This document shows, one piece after another, positions 33,885 through 45,399 of a DNA stretch of 64,000 nt. Made by a program: the position numbers and the translations under genes. The DNA is from Enoplolaimus lenunculus (taxonomy: Eukaryota; Nematoda; Enoplea; Enoplida; Thoracostomopsidae): contig JASANG010000883.1 in the NCBI GenBank assembly GCA_030248215.1, positions 124,001 through 188,000 of the forward strand, given 5' to 3'. Position 1 is the first letter of the stretch; each line of letters begins with the position of its first letter. The notes beneath the pieces were generated by a model. That model was given only the letters and a program-made list of their open reading frames with translations. It had not been told where the DNA came from and did no database searches.

Positions 33885-34837
33885 TGTGGGGTTCACGTTA
33901 TAAATGGTGCAGCTGGGCCACGTTTTGTCACGTTGTATATATTGGGTAACATTTTGTCTGCGATGTAACCCAATATGATACTCAAAAAACAGTGGTTGTC
34001 TGCTAACATCACGTATCGGTCACGTTTTGTCTTTCAATATCATATGATATTCCTACGTTGTCTGTCAATATCATATGATCATTTTGAAAATGTCTACTGA
34101 GACAGCTGCATAAGGTTTGGAATATCATATGATACTAATCGACATGTAACTGGCGGGAAATTCAAATTTTGGTGGGAAATCCAAATTTTGGCGGGAAATT
34201 CAAATTTTGGCGGGAAAATTCAAATTTTGGCGGCAAATTCAAATTTAGACGGGAAAATTCAAAATTTGGCGGGAAATTCACATTTTGGCGGGAAATTCAA
34301 ATTTTGGCGGGAAAATCAAATTTTGGCGGGAAAATTCAAATTTTGGTTGAAAATTCAAATTTTGGCGGCAAATTCAAATTCAGGTGGGAAAATTCAAATT
34401 TTGGCGGGAAATTTAAATTTTGCCGGGAAATTCAAATTTTGGCGCAAAAATTCATAATTTGGCGGGAAAATTCAAATTTTGGCAGAAAAATTCGAATTTG
34501 GGTGGGAATATTAAAAATTTTAGCGGATTGTATACGTCTTAAACTACATAATAAAATTTCATATGATACTCCAAATCCGTCTTTGAATATCATATCATAT
34601 ATGCTGTTAATTTGGAATATCATATGATATTCAACAATATGTCTGATTATGTCACGTGACATTCGAACACTTGTATGCTAAGATAACATGAATACCCGTG
34701 CTTTGTATAGCAATATCACATGATATTCGACTTTTGCTTGTCGGTATCATATGATGGTAACAAAAATTTATGTTGATGTCGAATCAACATGTGACAAAAC
34801 GTGACCCGACTGCCCCAGTTATAACGTGAACCCCGCA
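33885..34837. mobile_element. 953-bp TIR element with 19-bp GGCGGGAAA array and ATATCATATGAT motifs
   Basis: TIRs about 48 bases: TGTGGGGTTCACGTTATAAA and its inverted partner ending TTATAACGTGAACCCCGCA. Flanked by TTA on both sides (33882-33884, 34838-34840), as in PIF/Harbinger insertions. Inside, left and right parts carry AATATCATATGATA motifs, and the centre (34150-34515) is a tandem array of GGCGGGAAATTCAAATTTT. Frames across the array repeat GKIQILA-like units and are not genes. Confidence 0.8.
34150..34515. repeat. 19-bp tandem array (GGCGGGAAATTCAAATTTT)
   Basis: About 19 units of 18-20 bases with point changes. About nine contain exact GCGGGAAA, a match to the E2F consensus read on this strand. 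Inside the 953-bp element. Confidence 0.9.
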
Positions 34838-34840
34838 TTA

Positions 34841-35697
34841 AGCTTCTGAAAGAAAGCGTATACAAGAGTGTTTCAGTAAAATGGTTACACGTGTTTCAAA
34901 ATATTTGCTTTTCACATTCTTAACTTAATTTTCTAACAATCTCAGGTTCAGCGTTGTGTTTTATAAATATATATGTCCAATGTTTACAACATGACGAATT
35001 TTGAAACAATTTATGCTCAAGTCTTTAAAGCCGTATTCCGATTCGAATGTTTGTTTGTATACCAATTGTATTTTTAACAGTTCAAAAAAGCTAAATTTAA
35101 TAGAGTAAATATGTTTAGCAGCGCAGCCAAGATTTCATTTCCAAACGATACAACCTCGTGTAAAAGTTTTCTGTGAGCAAACGCGTAGGAAGGTCGAATT
35201 TTTATCTTTCAGATCCAATAGGATATTTTTAAATCTGTACTGCCTTGTTTGTTATCTTTTTAGAATATTCGAGGTATATGGAATCTCCCTTTGGATGTAC
35301 CTCGGTTTCAATATTATATATAAATAAATAAAATAAATAAATAAATATAATATATATATATCGAGTGAAAAGGTAACGCATACACTCGATCACAGAACTT
35401 TACAATGGTATTTAATCGATTTCAAATTTTTTGAAAAAATATCTCTTAAAATTATTTAAAATGAAATTAGAATACAAAACGAGTTTTTCTACAGAAAATA
35501 GTTTCTTTCAGTTTAGCGTGAAACGGGGCAAATCATTTAAGTTCGACAGCGTAAAATTAGCTACGTTTTCGCAGCTGTTTTCGCTTTTTTACCATAAATT
35601 TTCGCTATTGTTTGTTGAGGTTTTGTTCACTGCCAAACAGGTTTCACGAAGGTAGTCACGTAGAACTGGTTTCATCGCGTAAAAGTATCTCTACTCG
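34841..35697. other. Intergenic, AT-rich with a short AATA/AT microsatellite
   Basis: AAATAAATAAATAAATATAATATATATAT at about 35320-35365, seen as a simple repeat. Nothing else. Confidence 0.45.
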
Positions 35698-35945
35698 GGC
35701 GTTAACGTTGGGGGGGTCAAAGGGCTTCAGCGCCCCTGGAAAATGTTTGCACCCCGCAGCAAATTTTCAAGCTGGCTTGTATAAGTCTTGGAAAAGCCTT
35801 GTATGCCCCTGCTGAAAAATGTTTCGCCCCGTAGCAAGGTGGGCTGGCTACAGGAATGCACCTCTCATGTTTTAGATTCCAAAACGGGCAGATATTCTAA
35901 AGCATGTAAATGTGTCTTTTTTGAGTGCCAGAAATTTCGACGAAG

Positions 35946-36143
35946 CACTGTAAATTCCAATGAAATGATTATTCATTTCAGCTAGCGAGTTTGTTATTTC
36001 TGAATTAAAATTAATGTACATTAACTCACTAGTAACTCAGCATGAAATGAATCAACTCAAAATTCTGAGTTCTGATAGTCCTAACTCAGACTGAGTGATT
36101 CAACTCATTCTGAGTTAAAATCAACTCATTGAAATTTACAGTG
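35946..36143. mobile_element. CACTGTAAATTCC palindrome element (AACTCA family)
   Basis: CACTGTAAATTCCAATGAAA faces TTGAAATTTACAGTG. The interior repeats ACTCA(G/C). Related in design to the GAGTC palindromes but with a different TIR. Confidence 0.7.
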
Positions 36144-36289
36144 AGGATATATTCCTCTATCCGATCCATTGTGTACGAACTCGATTTTTTAATGATGACG
36201 TTTGCCAGTTGAAACTTGAGTTCCGCATTTGTTTAGTTGTAAATTTTGAACACAAAATTTTGGACCAAATGTTTTTTGCATATTAATGT

Positions 36290-36478
36290 TTCCAATGCGA
36301 AGATCAGGGGCGGAACTCTTTTATGTGGCACTAAAATAGAGTAAGCTTAAGCTTTAGACCAATTTTTTGCTCTGCTTACGCTTAGGCTTAGGAATAAACT
36401 TATTCTTACTCTTAGGCTTAGGCTTAGGCTTTGGAATATTCTTATAATACTGTTCCGTCCCTGTTCTTTACATTAGCC
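36290..36478. mobile_element. CTTAGG-core MITE, A type
   Basis: Starts TTCCAATGCGAAGATCAGGG and ends CTGTTCTTTACATTAGCC. Perfect 8-bp duplication ATTAATGT (36282-36289, 36479-36486). Confidence 0.88.
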
Positions 36479-36486
36479 ATTAATGT

Positions 36487-38412
36487 TTACCGGCGTCTGT
36501 AGTGAATTGAATCCAGAATTGAAGTAAACCGTGAAAATTAAACAATCTTCGGATAACAGTTCTCGGTCCGGTTGAATTTTAGTTTAAAATAATAAATTTG
36601 GGTCACAATTTTTTCAATCCTAAATGTCTTAAATTCTAGAAAACAAACGGTTTTCAAAAATTCAACATTACTAGAATAGCGCAGACTTTGAAATACACTG
36701 TGTAAGGAAATTTAAGCCCATTTTATAGGGTTCAGCCTACTGGAAGGTAGGAAAAATAGGCGAGCGAGAAACTTTTAGGCTTGAGATTAGGCTTCGGATT
36801 AGGCTTATGTTTAGGATTAGGCTTGACAGTGAGGCAGCTAAAGGTAACACAAGCTGAAACTCATTTCTGCAGACGTTGGACTAAACCTGAGATTATTAGC
36901 TTTAAGCTTACACTATTCTCGTTTAGATTTTCCGAATGATATATTCTACATTTATGCTAAAACAACATCAATCCTTAGTCCAAACACGCCAAAAGCGATT
37001 CTGTTGATAAAAATTTGGTAGGTATACTTAGAAAATAGTCTATGGATCGAAACAAGTACTTCACGTACGTTTAGGCTTTTTAGACCAAAACCGCATTAAT
37101 TCTAAAAATTTAACTGTTTTTTGAAAAATTTCCGGGGGTTGAAGGTGGCCGTTCCCCCTATGACCGACCATAATACTAAAATACAAAAGTTTGGCTGTCA
37201 ACAACTCAAAATAATACACCGAGATCTTTTATGTAAAATTATTTTCCAATTAAAAAATGTCAAGTGGATCACAAATTTGAAATAATATTTCAAGTAATTT
37301 TTTAACACATTACTTTGTGTTAATTTTTAAACAATCACTCAAAAACTTCGTCTATTGCCGTCTTCTAGGCTGTCGGGGTTTCAAGTATGTTGATTCTTAT
37401 TTTAAAGTTTATTATAAAAACAAACTTCTTGAACTTTAAGGTTGAAGTTTTAAAGTTATAGACGGCACAGATCAGGGGCGTAGTCAGGATTACACTTTGA
37501 CGCGAGTTTTTAGCCTCGTATTAAAGTTACTCTTGATCTCTATGATTCACGATATTCGAAATCTGTGAAATACGGATTTTTTTCTGGTCTGTAGAACCTT
37601 CGAGGGTAAGTTTCTCGCTGTCGTTTCGTTGAATAACCCTATTTTAGTAAGTTTTCAAGCTATTTTCAAAAGCGCAACCAAAATTTTATTCTGGTTTTAA
37701 TAACCTCTTGTGAAAATTTCATTTTCTAACCTATAAAGCAGGTTTGAAGCCAGTTGACCTTGCTATGGGCGCGGCTAAAGTCTTTTCAGGAAGGGCATAT
37801 AAAAGTTTTCGTTGACTTAGTACAAGCAAGGTTAAAAATTTGACAGGGGGGAGATTTTTCCAGAATGAGCTGGAGCCCCTGGTGCCAGCTGGGCGGGGGC
37901 TCGCGTCTAAGATTCAGAAATTTACCAAAAATGTTTTTCTTATTTTTCCAAAATCTTTCAAAGATTATCCGTTTTAAATACGATCTTTTTCAATTTGTTC
38001 AAACACTCTGAACATTAAAAATTCAAGTTTAAAGTGCCAAACATAAGAGTACATAATTTCAAATTTACATTTCTTAGGAGAGGGTGGGGGCAGGAACTTC
38101 AACAGCTCGTGTAGTACAGGACTCTTGAAAAGCGGTCAGTTTTGAAATCGGCCAATATCAATTTGATAGCGGTTTTTCAGTGTTTTATGTTTCAATTATT
38201 TGTTGTGCGGTGCGAAACATCTTAAGTAACTCTTTAGTTCAAGTGGCTTGGGCGTAGTTTAGAAATTCTGTGAAGTATCAATAATTTTTTAAGGTCATCG
38301 TATAGTTTTCAAAGCATGCAAGTTTCGCACTGTTGGACGGAATATCAGATTCGCAGCCGCTGTAACAAATTCACCACTCTATGATGTCTCAGGGCACTCG
38401 CGTCGCTGAGTT
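36487..38412. other. Intergenic, nothing recognised over 1.9 kb
   Basis: Only a small TTAGGATTAGGCTTG run (36775-36830) and fragments around GGGGCGTAGTCAGGAT (37470) recall other families. Confidence 0.45.
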
Positions 38413-38420
38413 TTTAACTG

Positions 38421-38769
38421 GGCCCATGTATAGAACAGGGCCGGAACTGTAGTATAAGCATATTCCTAAGCCTAAGCGTATTGATGAGCCTATTCCTAAG
38501 CCTAAGCGTATGGATGAGCCTATACCTAAGCCTAAGCCTAAGCGTATTGATGAGTTTATTCCTAAGCCTGCGCCTAAGCCTAAGCGTATTGATGAGCGTA
38601 TTCCTAAGCCTAAGCGTATCGGTGAGCGTATTCCTAAGCCTAAGCGTAAGCGTATATGGATGAGCGTATTCCTAAGCCTAAGCCTAAGCAAAAAAATTAG
38701 TCTAAAGCTTAAACTGACTCTATTATAGCCCCTCCGGACAACGACCCGGCCTTGTTCTATACATGAGCC
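38421..38769. mobile_element. CTTAGG-core MITE, B type, longest core
   Basis: TIRs GGCCCATGTATAGAACAGGG and CTTGTTCTATACATGAGCC. Flanks TTTAACTG and TTTAATTG match 7 of 8. The core has about eight CCTAAGC blocks separated by GTATTGATGAGC-like spacers. This makes long repetitive frames on both strands that are not genes. Confidence 0.9.
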
Positions 38770-39204
38770 TTTAATTGCAAGGGGGCTTGGTAGCCAAAAG
38801 TTAAATGAACGGTTGAGTTTAGAATTCTCGAGCGTATCCAGGGAAAACTTGACATAATTTTAAAATTTTCTGTTTAGTAATGAAAAAAACTGAAACTTTG
38901 TGTTCGAAAGTGTGATTGGATCGCCAGATTTCCAAACCATATGTGTGTAACTGTACAGAAAACCACACGAGCGAAGCACGAAGCAAACTCGAAGATAGAC
39001 GAAACAATTCCTTTGCAACATGTTGCAAAACGTTTATTGGTTCATGGATAGGTAACCAGGACGGTAGCCAGACTAGGGATAAACCCATCCATTTGTGCCC
39101 CTTATAAAAGTTTTAGCTCCAGATGTCATTTAAAATAGGAACCAGTCTCTTCTGAAATTTTGGGTCCCCGCTCAGAATGTCGAGCTGGCTACGGACCTGT
39201 CGGT

Positions 39205-39375
39205 TGAGTTTCGATAACCCAGACGCTCCCATGAGTACTGTAGTGCTTTCAAAATTTAAGTATGCTTTAAAGACTCGAACTCAACTTTATTTGGTCCTGG
39301 AGTCAATTATGCCCTACGATTAGTGATAGTTGACATTTACGACCTCTAAAATTAGGGTTTAGGGACCTTATATCC
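39205..39375. mobile_element. TA-flanked MITE fragment
   Basis: AAGTATGCTTTAAAGACTCG, then TTATTTGGTCCTGGAGTCAA and TAGGGTTTAGGGACCTTATA, all family landmarks. Both ends missing. Confidence 0.65.
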
Positions 39376-39911
39376 GCTTGACAGCTAACAATTAATTTTG
39401 AATACAAGCGCAGAGACAAAACATTTTATACCATTACATATTTGGTTTCGTCTTTCGTTTCTACTGGATCACAATCCACTTCCGGTATTTTTGCTACCTG
39501 TCTATGGCCTTTAAATCCAACCGCTCAGCCACTGGATTAGACACAGAATCTACCCACTAATTTGAATAACGCGATGCAGGTAATTTTGTCCTTGACTAAA
39601 ATCTGGTTAACTATTTTGGTTATTTATCAATGAATGTGACACATGGGATGGTGCAAAAACGTCACATTGCTGTCTATTAACGAGACGAGCCCGTGGTCAG
39701 AGAGGGGCCAGGAGGGAGGGTACAGCCACCCTGGAAGAAGTTTGGCCTGCGCTACATGGCTAATTAAAGTTAATTTTCGTATAATCGACCGTGTGTACTG
39801 GTGAAATTGTCCTACACAGCGCTTACTGCATGGCGGTATGACTACATCGCCTGACAGCTTTAGGCCACTGTTGGGTGGCAAGTCGTCGGGCGACGAATTG
39901 TACGATTCCTG

Positions 39912-40111
39912 GGCCCATGTAAAGATAAGGGGCGGAACGTTTTTCTGTGATACAGCAATAGAGTAAGCTTAAGCTTTAGACTAATTTTTTCGCTTGGCAA
40001 AGGCTTAGGCTTAGGCTCAAGCTTAGGAATATGCTCATTCTCACGCTTAGGTTTAGGTTTAGGGATACGGTTATAATACATACTGTCCCGCCCCTGTTCT
40101 TTACATTGGCT
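39912..40111. mobile_element. CTTAGG-core MITE, A type
   Basis: TIRs GGCCCATGTAAAGATAAGGG and CCCTGTTCTTTACATTGGCT. Perfect 8-bp duplication GATTCCTG (39904-39911, 40112-40119). Confidence 0.92.
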
Positions 40112-40193
40112 GATTCCTGCATAAGACTCATGCCAATACGCAGCTGCGTAATCGGTATTTCATTTCGTTAAGGTAACCTTATGTGGGCTTGTA

Positions 40194-40347
40194 GCCAAGA
40201 TTGGGGGGGGGGCTGATTCTCCCTGGAAAATTTTCGGCTCCCTTTAAAAAAATTTTAACTTTGCTTGTAAGTCGTTAAAAGCCCCTTGAATACCCCTCCT
40301 GAAAAATATTCAGCACCACCTGGCCAGATGAGCTGGATACGGGTTTG
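40194..40347. mobile_element. TGTAGCCA...GAGCTGG family MITE
   Basis: TIRs TGGGCTTGTAGCCAAGATTG and GATGAGCTGGATACGGGTTTG. Flanks ACCTTATG and ACCTTAGG match 7 of 8. Confidence 0.75.
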
Positions 40348-40559
40348 ACCTTAGGTCAAAGCTTTTTCATGCAAATCTCACTCTGAATGATAAATGCTTT
40401 TCTAATTTCAGTCCTACAGCAGTTTATTTTCGAGCCTAGAAATATGGATTATTCTTCGATTATCCTGAAACTTTCAGGGAATGCAGTATGGAAAACCCTG
40501 GATCTCCCAGTTGCAGTTTGGACAGTTAAAGACCATATCAACCATCTATTACGTGTGGG

Positions 40560-40720
40560 CCCGTAGCTAATTGAGGGCCAATGGAAGCTCAGCCCTCCCG
40601 GAAACATTATTTTGCTCCCCCCCTGAAAATTTTCAACCTTGCTTGTTACTCATTGAAAACCCTTGAATGCCCCTCCTAAAATTATTTTAACCTACTCTAG
40701 CAAGGTGAGCTGGCTGCGGA
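40560..40720. mobile_element. TGTAGCCA...GAGCTGG family MITE
   Basis: TGGGCCCGTAGCTAATTGAG at the left, GTGAGCTGGCTGCGGACCTG at the right. Flanks ATTACGTG and ATTACGTA match 7 of 8. Interior CCTTGCTTGTTACTCATTGA is shared with the other copies. Confidence 0.75.
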
Positions 40721-41095
40721 CCTGATTACGTATCAATGGTTAGTCACATTATTTAGCATCCGCGTTACGCATATTTGCAAACATTACAACTTAAAAATAT
40801 GCTTCTTGGATTAGTTCCGCTGAAATTTTATTTTTCAGTATTTTTTGCGAACACCCACAGCTCAAGTCAGCAGCCCGCACGATACTTAAGCCTTCATTTT
40901 TACTCTATTATTAATCTTTTACTCAAATTTTGACTATATTACTTTTTTGGAACGTTTATACATTAAAAATTGACTTATTTTTTCCTATTCTATTTTTTCT
41001 TATGCTACATTTGTTATTTTAAGTGAAAACAGTAATTACGACAGTTTATAAGCACAGACGGAAGTCTCAGAGGGTACATTAGTTTCAATCCTATA

Positions 41096-41245
41096 CGGGT
41101 CCATAGCCAAGATTGGGGGGGCAATGGGGATCAGCGTCCCTTGGAAAAATTTTTGCCACACTTAGAATGTTTCAACCTTCTTGTATGTATGCCCCTTCAG
41201 AAATTTTTTTATCTCCCCTAGCAAGATGAGCTGGCTACGGGCGGG
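41096..41245. mobile_element. TGTAGCCA...GAGCTGG family MITE
   Basis: CGGGTCCATAGCCAAGATTG at the left, GATGAGCTGGCTACGGGCGGG at the right (shown in part). Flanks ATCCTATA and ATTCTATA match 7 of 8. Confidence 0.75.
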
Positions 41246-41555
41246 ATTCTATAACGTGGACGCCTCATAACGTAAATTTAACGGGGAATTATATGAATCT
41301 TGAAACCATTTTAATATTAAATTAACATATAACGCGATACACAAAGCCATTGTAGTAAAAAATATGCATGGTTGCGTAAACTCAGTTGCTGGATCAGCCT
41401 ACCGGTAATCCGCAGCTGTGGATCTACCGTGCTAGCATAAGTTATGAAACACAATTTTGACTGTATGCTGTATATGTGTGAATTTTCGGACAGGAAAAAA
41501 AGTAAAATAGACCATACAATATTTTCCAGAAAAAATTTCTGGCGGAGACGGCGTA

Positions 41556-41974
41556 TTATAGCGACCCGAATAAAAGGGGGGCAATAAGAGGGAATACCCA
41601 TTTTGAGTTTCAATCAATAGGAGTTCGTATGTCAAATAAAAGTCCTTGAGCGGATAGAGTTCGTGACCCTAATTAATTCGAGTTCATAAATGTCAATTAT
41701 GTGTAATTGTAGTGCGTAAGTAACTCTAGGACCAAATAAAGTTTAGTTCGAATGTTTAAAACGTAACCTTGCATTATCGCTCAATCTTTTAATATAAACG
41801 GCAAAGAAACGTTTAATTCCACGGATATTTGCAATACCGGATATATGCCAGTAACGAAGGGTGGCGGAGCGTGGGTTAAAAATAAATAACAGCCCGTAAC
41901 CAAATAATAGGGCGGTGCCCTCTGGAGCGGCCAAATAAATATCAGTCTCCCCATTTTTATTCGGTTCATCAGAG
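41556..41974. mobile_element. TA-flanked MITE, reverse copy
   Basis: TIR GCGACCCGAATAAAAGGGGG at the left and TTTTTATTCGGTTCATCAGAG at the right, TA on both sides, with the family landmarks in reverse order. Confidence 0.85.
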
Positions 41975-42055
41975 TACTCCTCCCCCATCTGGATCCGCTA
42001 GTGGTAAACAGTACGCTTTGTGCTGGGGTTGCAACTGCAACCGCAGCACAATTTA

Positions 42056-42495
42056 CTGTAGCGACCCGAATTAGAGGAAGGGAATAAGACAGGGTCTCTA
42101 GTTTGATTCCCAATCAACAGGAGTCTGTATCCCTAATAAGAGTCCATAAGCGGATACAGTTCTTAAACCCTAATTAGAGACGATCAATGTCAATTATCCC
42201 CAACTGTAGTGCATAGATGACTCTAGGACCAAATATAGTTGAGTTCAAAACTGTGAAGCGTAGTTAAGTTTTGAAAGTGAGTCCTAAGTATAACCTTGCA
42301 TTATCGGTCAAGATTTTCACCCAAGACAAATAAACGTTTAATTCAACAGATAGTTGCAGTACCGGATATATATCAAACGAAGGGTGGCGGAGAGTGGGTT
42401 AAAAATAAATAAAAGTCTGTATCCGAATAACGAGGGGGGTACCCTCTGGAAAGGCCATATAAATATCAGTCTCCCTCTTATTCGGTTCACTACAG
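42056..42495. mobile_element. TA-flanked MITE, reverse copy just upstream of ANKFN1
   Basis: Starts CTGTAGCGACCCGAATTAGA and ends CTTATTCGGTTCACTACAG, TA on both sides. Only 80 bases from the copy ending at 41974. Confidence 0.88.
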
Positions 42496-42623
42496 TACGT
42501 TATGAGCTAATATCAAGAAGCAGTAATTGTTCATGAGTACGAATACGAGTATTTTGCATTTTACTGCTTTTATGATTTCTAAATTTTATTTCTTATGAAA
42601 AATGTATATTATATATAACAAGA

Positions 42624-42667
<44 letters not shown>

Positions 42668-42789
42668 TAATAATAATAATAATAACAATAATAACAATAG
42701 TTATAATAATATTTAAAAATAAAAACAAGATCAAGAACAGCAACGCACAGCAATAACAACAAATAACAACAACAACAACAACAACAACA
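42496..42789 (+). promoter_or_regulatory. Region directly upstream of ANKFN1 exon 1; (AAT)n and (AAC)n tracts
   Basis: The ATG is preceded by an ATA/ATT-type trinucleotide run (42626-42710) and then an A-rich stretch ending in (CAA)n (42750-42789), probably the 5' UTR. The short tract between this and the TA-flanked MITE ending at 42495 would have to hold the core promoter if no upstream exon exists. No TATA box stands out from the AT-rich background. Confidence 0.4.
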
Positions 42790-43001
42790 ATGTCGCGATC
42801 GTTCAGATTAGAAAAGCTGACACCAAACAAATCTGGAAGCCGTTCAACCGGTCCAAAACCGCCAGGAACAGCCGTCCGGCTTGTTCGCCAAATGAGTGCT
42901 AAAGAACCCAAGACGCAACTGTTACTTCCAAGCGACACAACGCGAAAACAAGCATTTATTCGAAACCCGAGCAAAGGTTCACTAAAATTCGATCAACGAA
43001 T
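42790..43001 (+). CDS. ANKFN1: ANKFN1 exon 1 (start codon)
   Basis: Starts MSRSFRLEKLTPNKSGSRST at the first ATG after a (CAA)n tract. Ends at AT before the strong donor GTAAGTG, phase 2. About 71 codons, rich in Lys, Arg, Ser and Pro, probably disordered. The ATG context CAACAATGTC is acceptable, and the upstream repeat has no in-frame ATG close by. A hAT-type MITE follows 24 bases into intron 1. Earlier non-coding exons upstream cannot be excluded. Confidence 0.78.
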
Positions 43002-43033
43002 GTAAGTGTTTTAGCTTTTTTTTAAAGAAATCC

Positions 43034-43308
43034 GGCCAATGTAAAGAACAGGTGCAGTACAGTTTTTAATCATTTTCCTAAGCCTAAGCCTAAGCGTAAC
43101 AATGAGCATATTCCTAAGCCTAAGTGTAAGAATGAGCATATTCCTAAGCCTAAGCGTAAGAATGCGCATATTAATAAGCCTAAGCCTAAGCGTAAGAATG
43201 AGCATATTCCTAAGCCTAAGCCTATCAAAACAAATTAGTCTAAAGTTTAAGCTATACTTTGTTGCAGTCCCACAGAAAAACGTTCCGCCCCTGATCTTTA
43301 CATGGGCC
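43034..43308. mobile_element. CTTAGG-core MITE, A type, at the start of ANKFN1 intron 1
   Basis: TIRs GGCCAATGTAAAGAACAGGT and CCCTGATCTTTACATGGGCC. Perfect 8-bp duplication AGAAATCC (43026-43033, 43309-43316). The duplication begins 24 bases past the exon 1 donor. Confidence 0.92.
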
Positions 43309-43323
43309 AGAAATCCGGATTTA

Positions 43324-43466
43324 GGTAGCGCTATACGTTTGATAATGTCCGGCGCCGTCCGTCACCGTACGTTACCTTGCGGTGTCGTACATGAATTACT
43401 CACGTACGATATCGTACGGTAACGCATGGTGACGGACGGCACCGGACGAAAAGTATAACGCCACCC
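43324..43466. mobile_element. Small TTA-flanked foldback element
   Basis: GGTAGCGCTATACGTTTGAT and GTCCGGCGCCGTCCGTCACC at the left face their complements at the right (GGTGACGGACGGCACCGG, AGTATAACGCCACC). TTA on both sides (43321-43323, 43467-43469) suggests PIF/Harbinger-type insertion. Confidence 0.75.
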
Positions 43467-43668
43467 TTAAATGGGTTTTGATTGGAGTTTCGTATTCATC
43501 TGTGAATAATAATTTCAAAAAATCTTATCAGGGTCGTGGCAACTTTAGTGCAGCCGACTCAGATGGCAATTGTGTGTATAGCATTCTCCAGCAATGAACG
43601 CGTTTAATTCCAAATTTCGGAGAGTAATTCAACAGGGAACCACCTTACATTGCTATTAATCCTAAATA

Positions 43669-44434
43669 CAGAGCCGAAGCAGCCACCTCCATACCTCTCA
43701 TTTGGGGGGCCACACCCCAAAAGGGCCCCACCTTAACAAGATTTGAGTCTTTTCCGTTATCCGCACCCCAAACCGCGTGTGCCCCAAAATGTTTCGATTT
43801 TGAAAATTTTCCGCATATTTAAGTTTCTCATGACCTCCCCTGATCATTCCACCCCCAAATTTGAATTTTTGAATAATTCGATTGTTTTATGGTCCCAAGG
43901 TCTCCGTCTTGGGACCCAAAAAAATTTTGTAAAAAGCTCGAAAAATTATATACCATTCGATACAGGTTGCGGAGCTGAGTCCAATGGTATTAGACATGAT
44001 CAAATAACTGATTTGGCGTCGTCCCCAGTCATTGAGAGCGCGCTAAATCAGTTATCAACGAGAATACGTCATCCAATCGTCTGGCTGCCAAAAATTTGGA
44101 CTCAACTCCGCAAGCTGTATCGAACGATATATAATCTGTCAAACTTTTGGAAAAAATTTTTGTGCTCTAAGGGGGGACATTGGGACCTTAAAAATATTTT
44201 TTCAAAAATTCAAATTTAGGCGTGGAATGACCCGGAGACGTCATGAGAAGCTCAAATATGCAAAAATTTTCACAATGGAATTATTTTTGGGCAAACGCAG
44301 GCTGCTAGGGGTGGCGGGGGAAAACGGAAAAGCCGGCAAGATTTTAAACAAAAAATTGAAAAATATTTCGATCATCGCAAGGGGCTCTCACCCCGGAATT
44401 TTGGGGGGCCCCACCCTAGCCTGCTCCGGCGCTA
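43669..44434. mobile_element. hAT-like element with TIR CAGAGCCGAAGCAG and an inner palindrome
   Basis: Left CAGAGCCGAAGCAGCCACC, right CTAGCCTGCTCCGGCGCTA. Flanks CCTAAATA and CCTAAGTA match 7 of 8. An inner inverted repeat (about 43940-44150) pairs CGATACAGGTTGCGGAGCTG with CAACTCCGCAAGCTGTATCG and may be a nested MITE. The frame of 158 codons over it is an accident of the repeat. Confidence 0.7.
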
Positions 44435-44645
44435 CCTAAGTATATGCCTAAAGCGAAATGCTTTGCCTAAGCCTTTTTTCCTAAATCATTACATGAGGGT
44501 CAATTTGTGCGGTTAGACTAATCTTGTACATACCTATATAAATAAATAAATACATTTCTAAACAAAATATTTGTGTTTAGATTCAATCAAGATAACACAA
44601 TTTTTCTTTCCTTATATATATACACATACATATATACATACATAC

Positions 44646-44699
<54 letters not shown>

Positions 44700-45204
44700 G
44701 TATGTATGTATATATATTGAACTGATAACGTGTTTTTGAAGAAAATTTCCTTGAATATTCACTTTATTCTACTACACAGTGTTCGTTGTTGTTAAATATA
44801 TATTTTTTTAAATTTTCACTACTTTATTTCAATAGGGTCATTCCGTTGTCCACTCTAGCGCATCAAAGGGCACCGACTACTCATACACGGCTCTCCCGAC
44901 GTGGCTCAAAACCAAAATTTTGCAATATATCATTTAGTATTAAAATTGCGTTTGGCTTCTTGCTCGCGAGCTTTAATATATTATTATCGTACGACCACAC
45001 CGTCGTCCCGAAATTTTTGAATCGGCCACTACCCGCCGAGTAGTGAGTGCTGCACTACGCGATCGGATATTTGCAGTAAAAATAGCAATTTGAGTGCAAT
45101 ATATGCGGTAGCGTTACTTTTTTTCTTCTATAACGAGTATAACGAAACTGCAAAAAAAACTGTAACGGACGACGTTGTGGAATGTCTATACAAGTGTTGA
45201 AGTT
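44435..45204. other. Part of ANKFN1 intron 1
   Basis: Mostly AT-rich; the microsatellite at 44616-44720 and TGCGTTTGGCTTCTTGCTCG pieces of the GCCGGAGCAG family are the only structures. Confidence 0.4.
44616..44720. repeat. (TA)n and (TATG)n microsatellite
   Basis: TACATACATACATATA and a run of TA pairs, mirrored by GTATGTATGTATA. In ANKFN1 intron 1. Confidence 0.9.
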
Positions 45205-45385
45205 ATTTCAAATTAATTTTGAATTTTTTTTGATGTGTTGCCTAGCGCATAGCAAATTAATTTTGAATTTTTTTTGATGTGTTGCCTAGCCCATAGCAAA
45301 TTAATTTTGAATTTTTTTTGATGTGTTGCCTAGCCCATAGCAAATTAATTTTGAATTTTTTTGATGTGTTGCCTAACCCATAGCT
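45205..45385. repeat. 44-bp tandem repeat, four copies
   Basis: Units of CAAATTAATTTTGAATTTTT then TTTGATGTGTTGCCTAGCCC-ATAG, almost identical, so young. Confidence 0.92.
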
Positions 45386-45399
45386 AAGATACCACGGGT

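Noticed and set aside
34169-34627. 152-codon frame with GGKFKFWRENSNF-like repeats
   Set aside because: It is the 19-bp GGCGGGAAA array read in frame, inside a transposon; the same tract is open in a second frame.
42609-42974. 121-codon minus-strand frame ending in poly-Ile
   Set aside because: Antisense to ANKFN1 exon 1 and the upstream trinucleotide run.
43743-44219. 158-codon plus-strand frame
   Set aside because: Crosses the inner palindrome of the element 43669-44434; no domain and no splice support.
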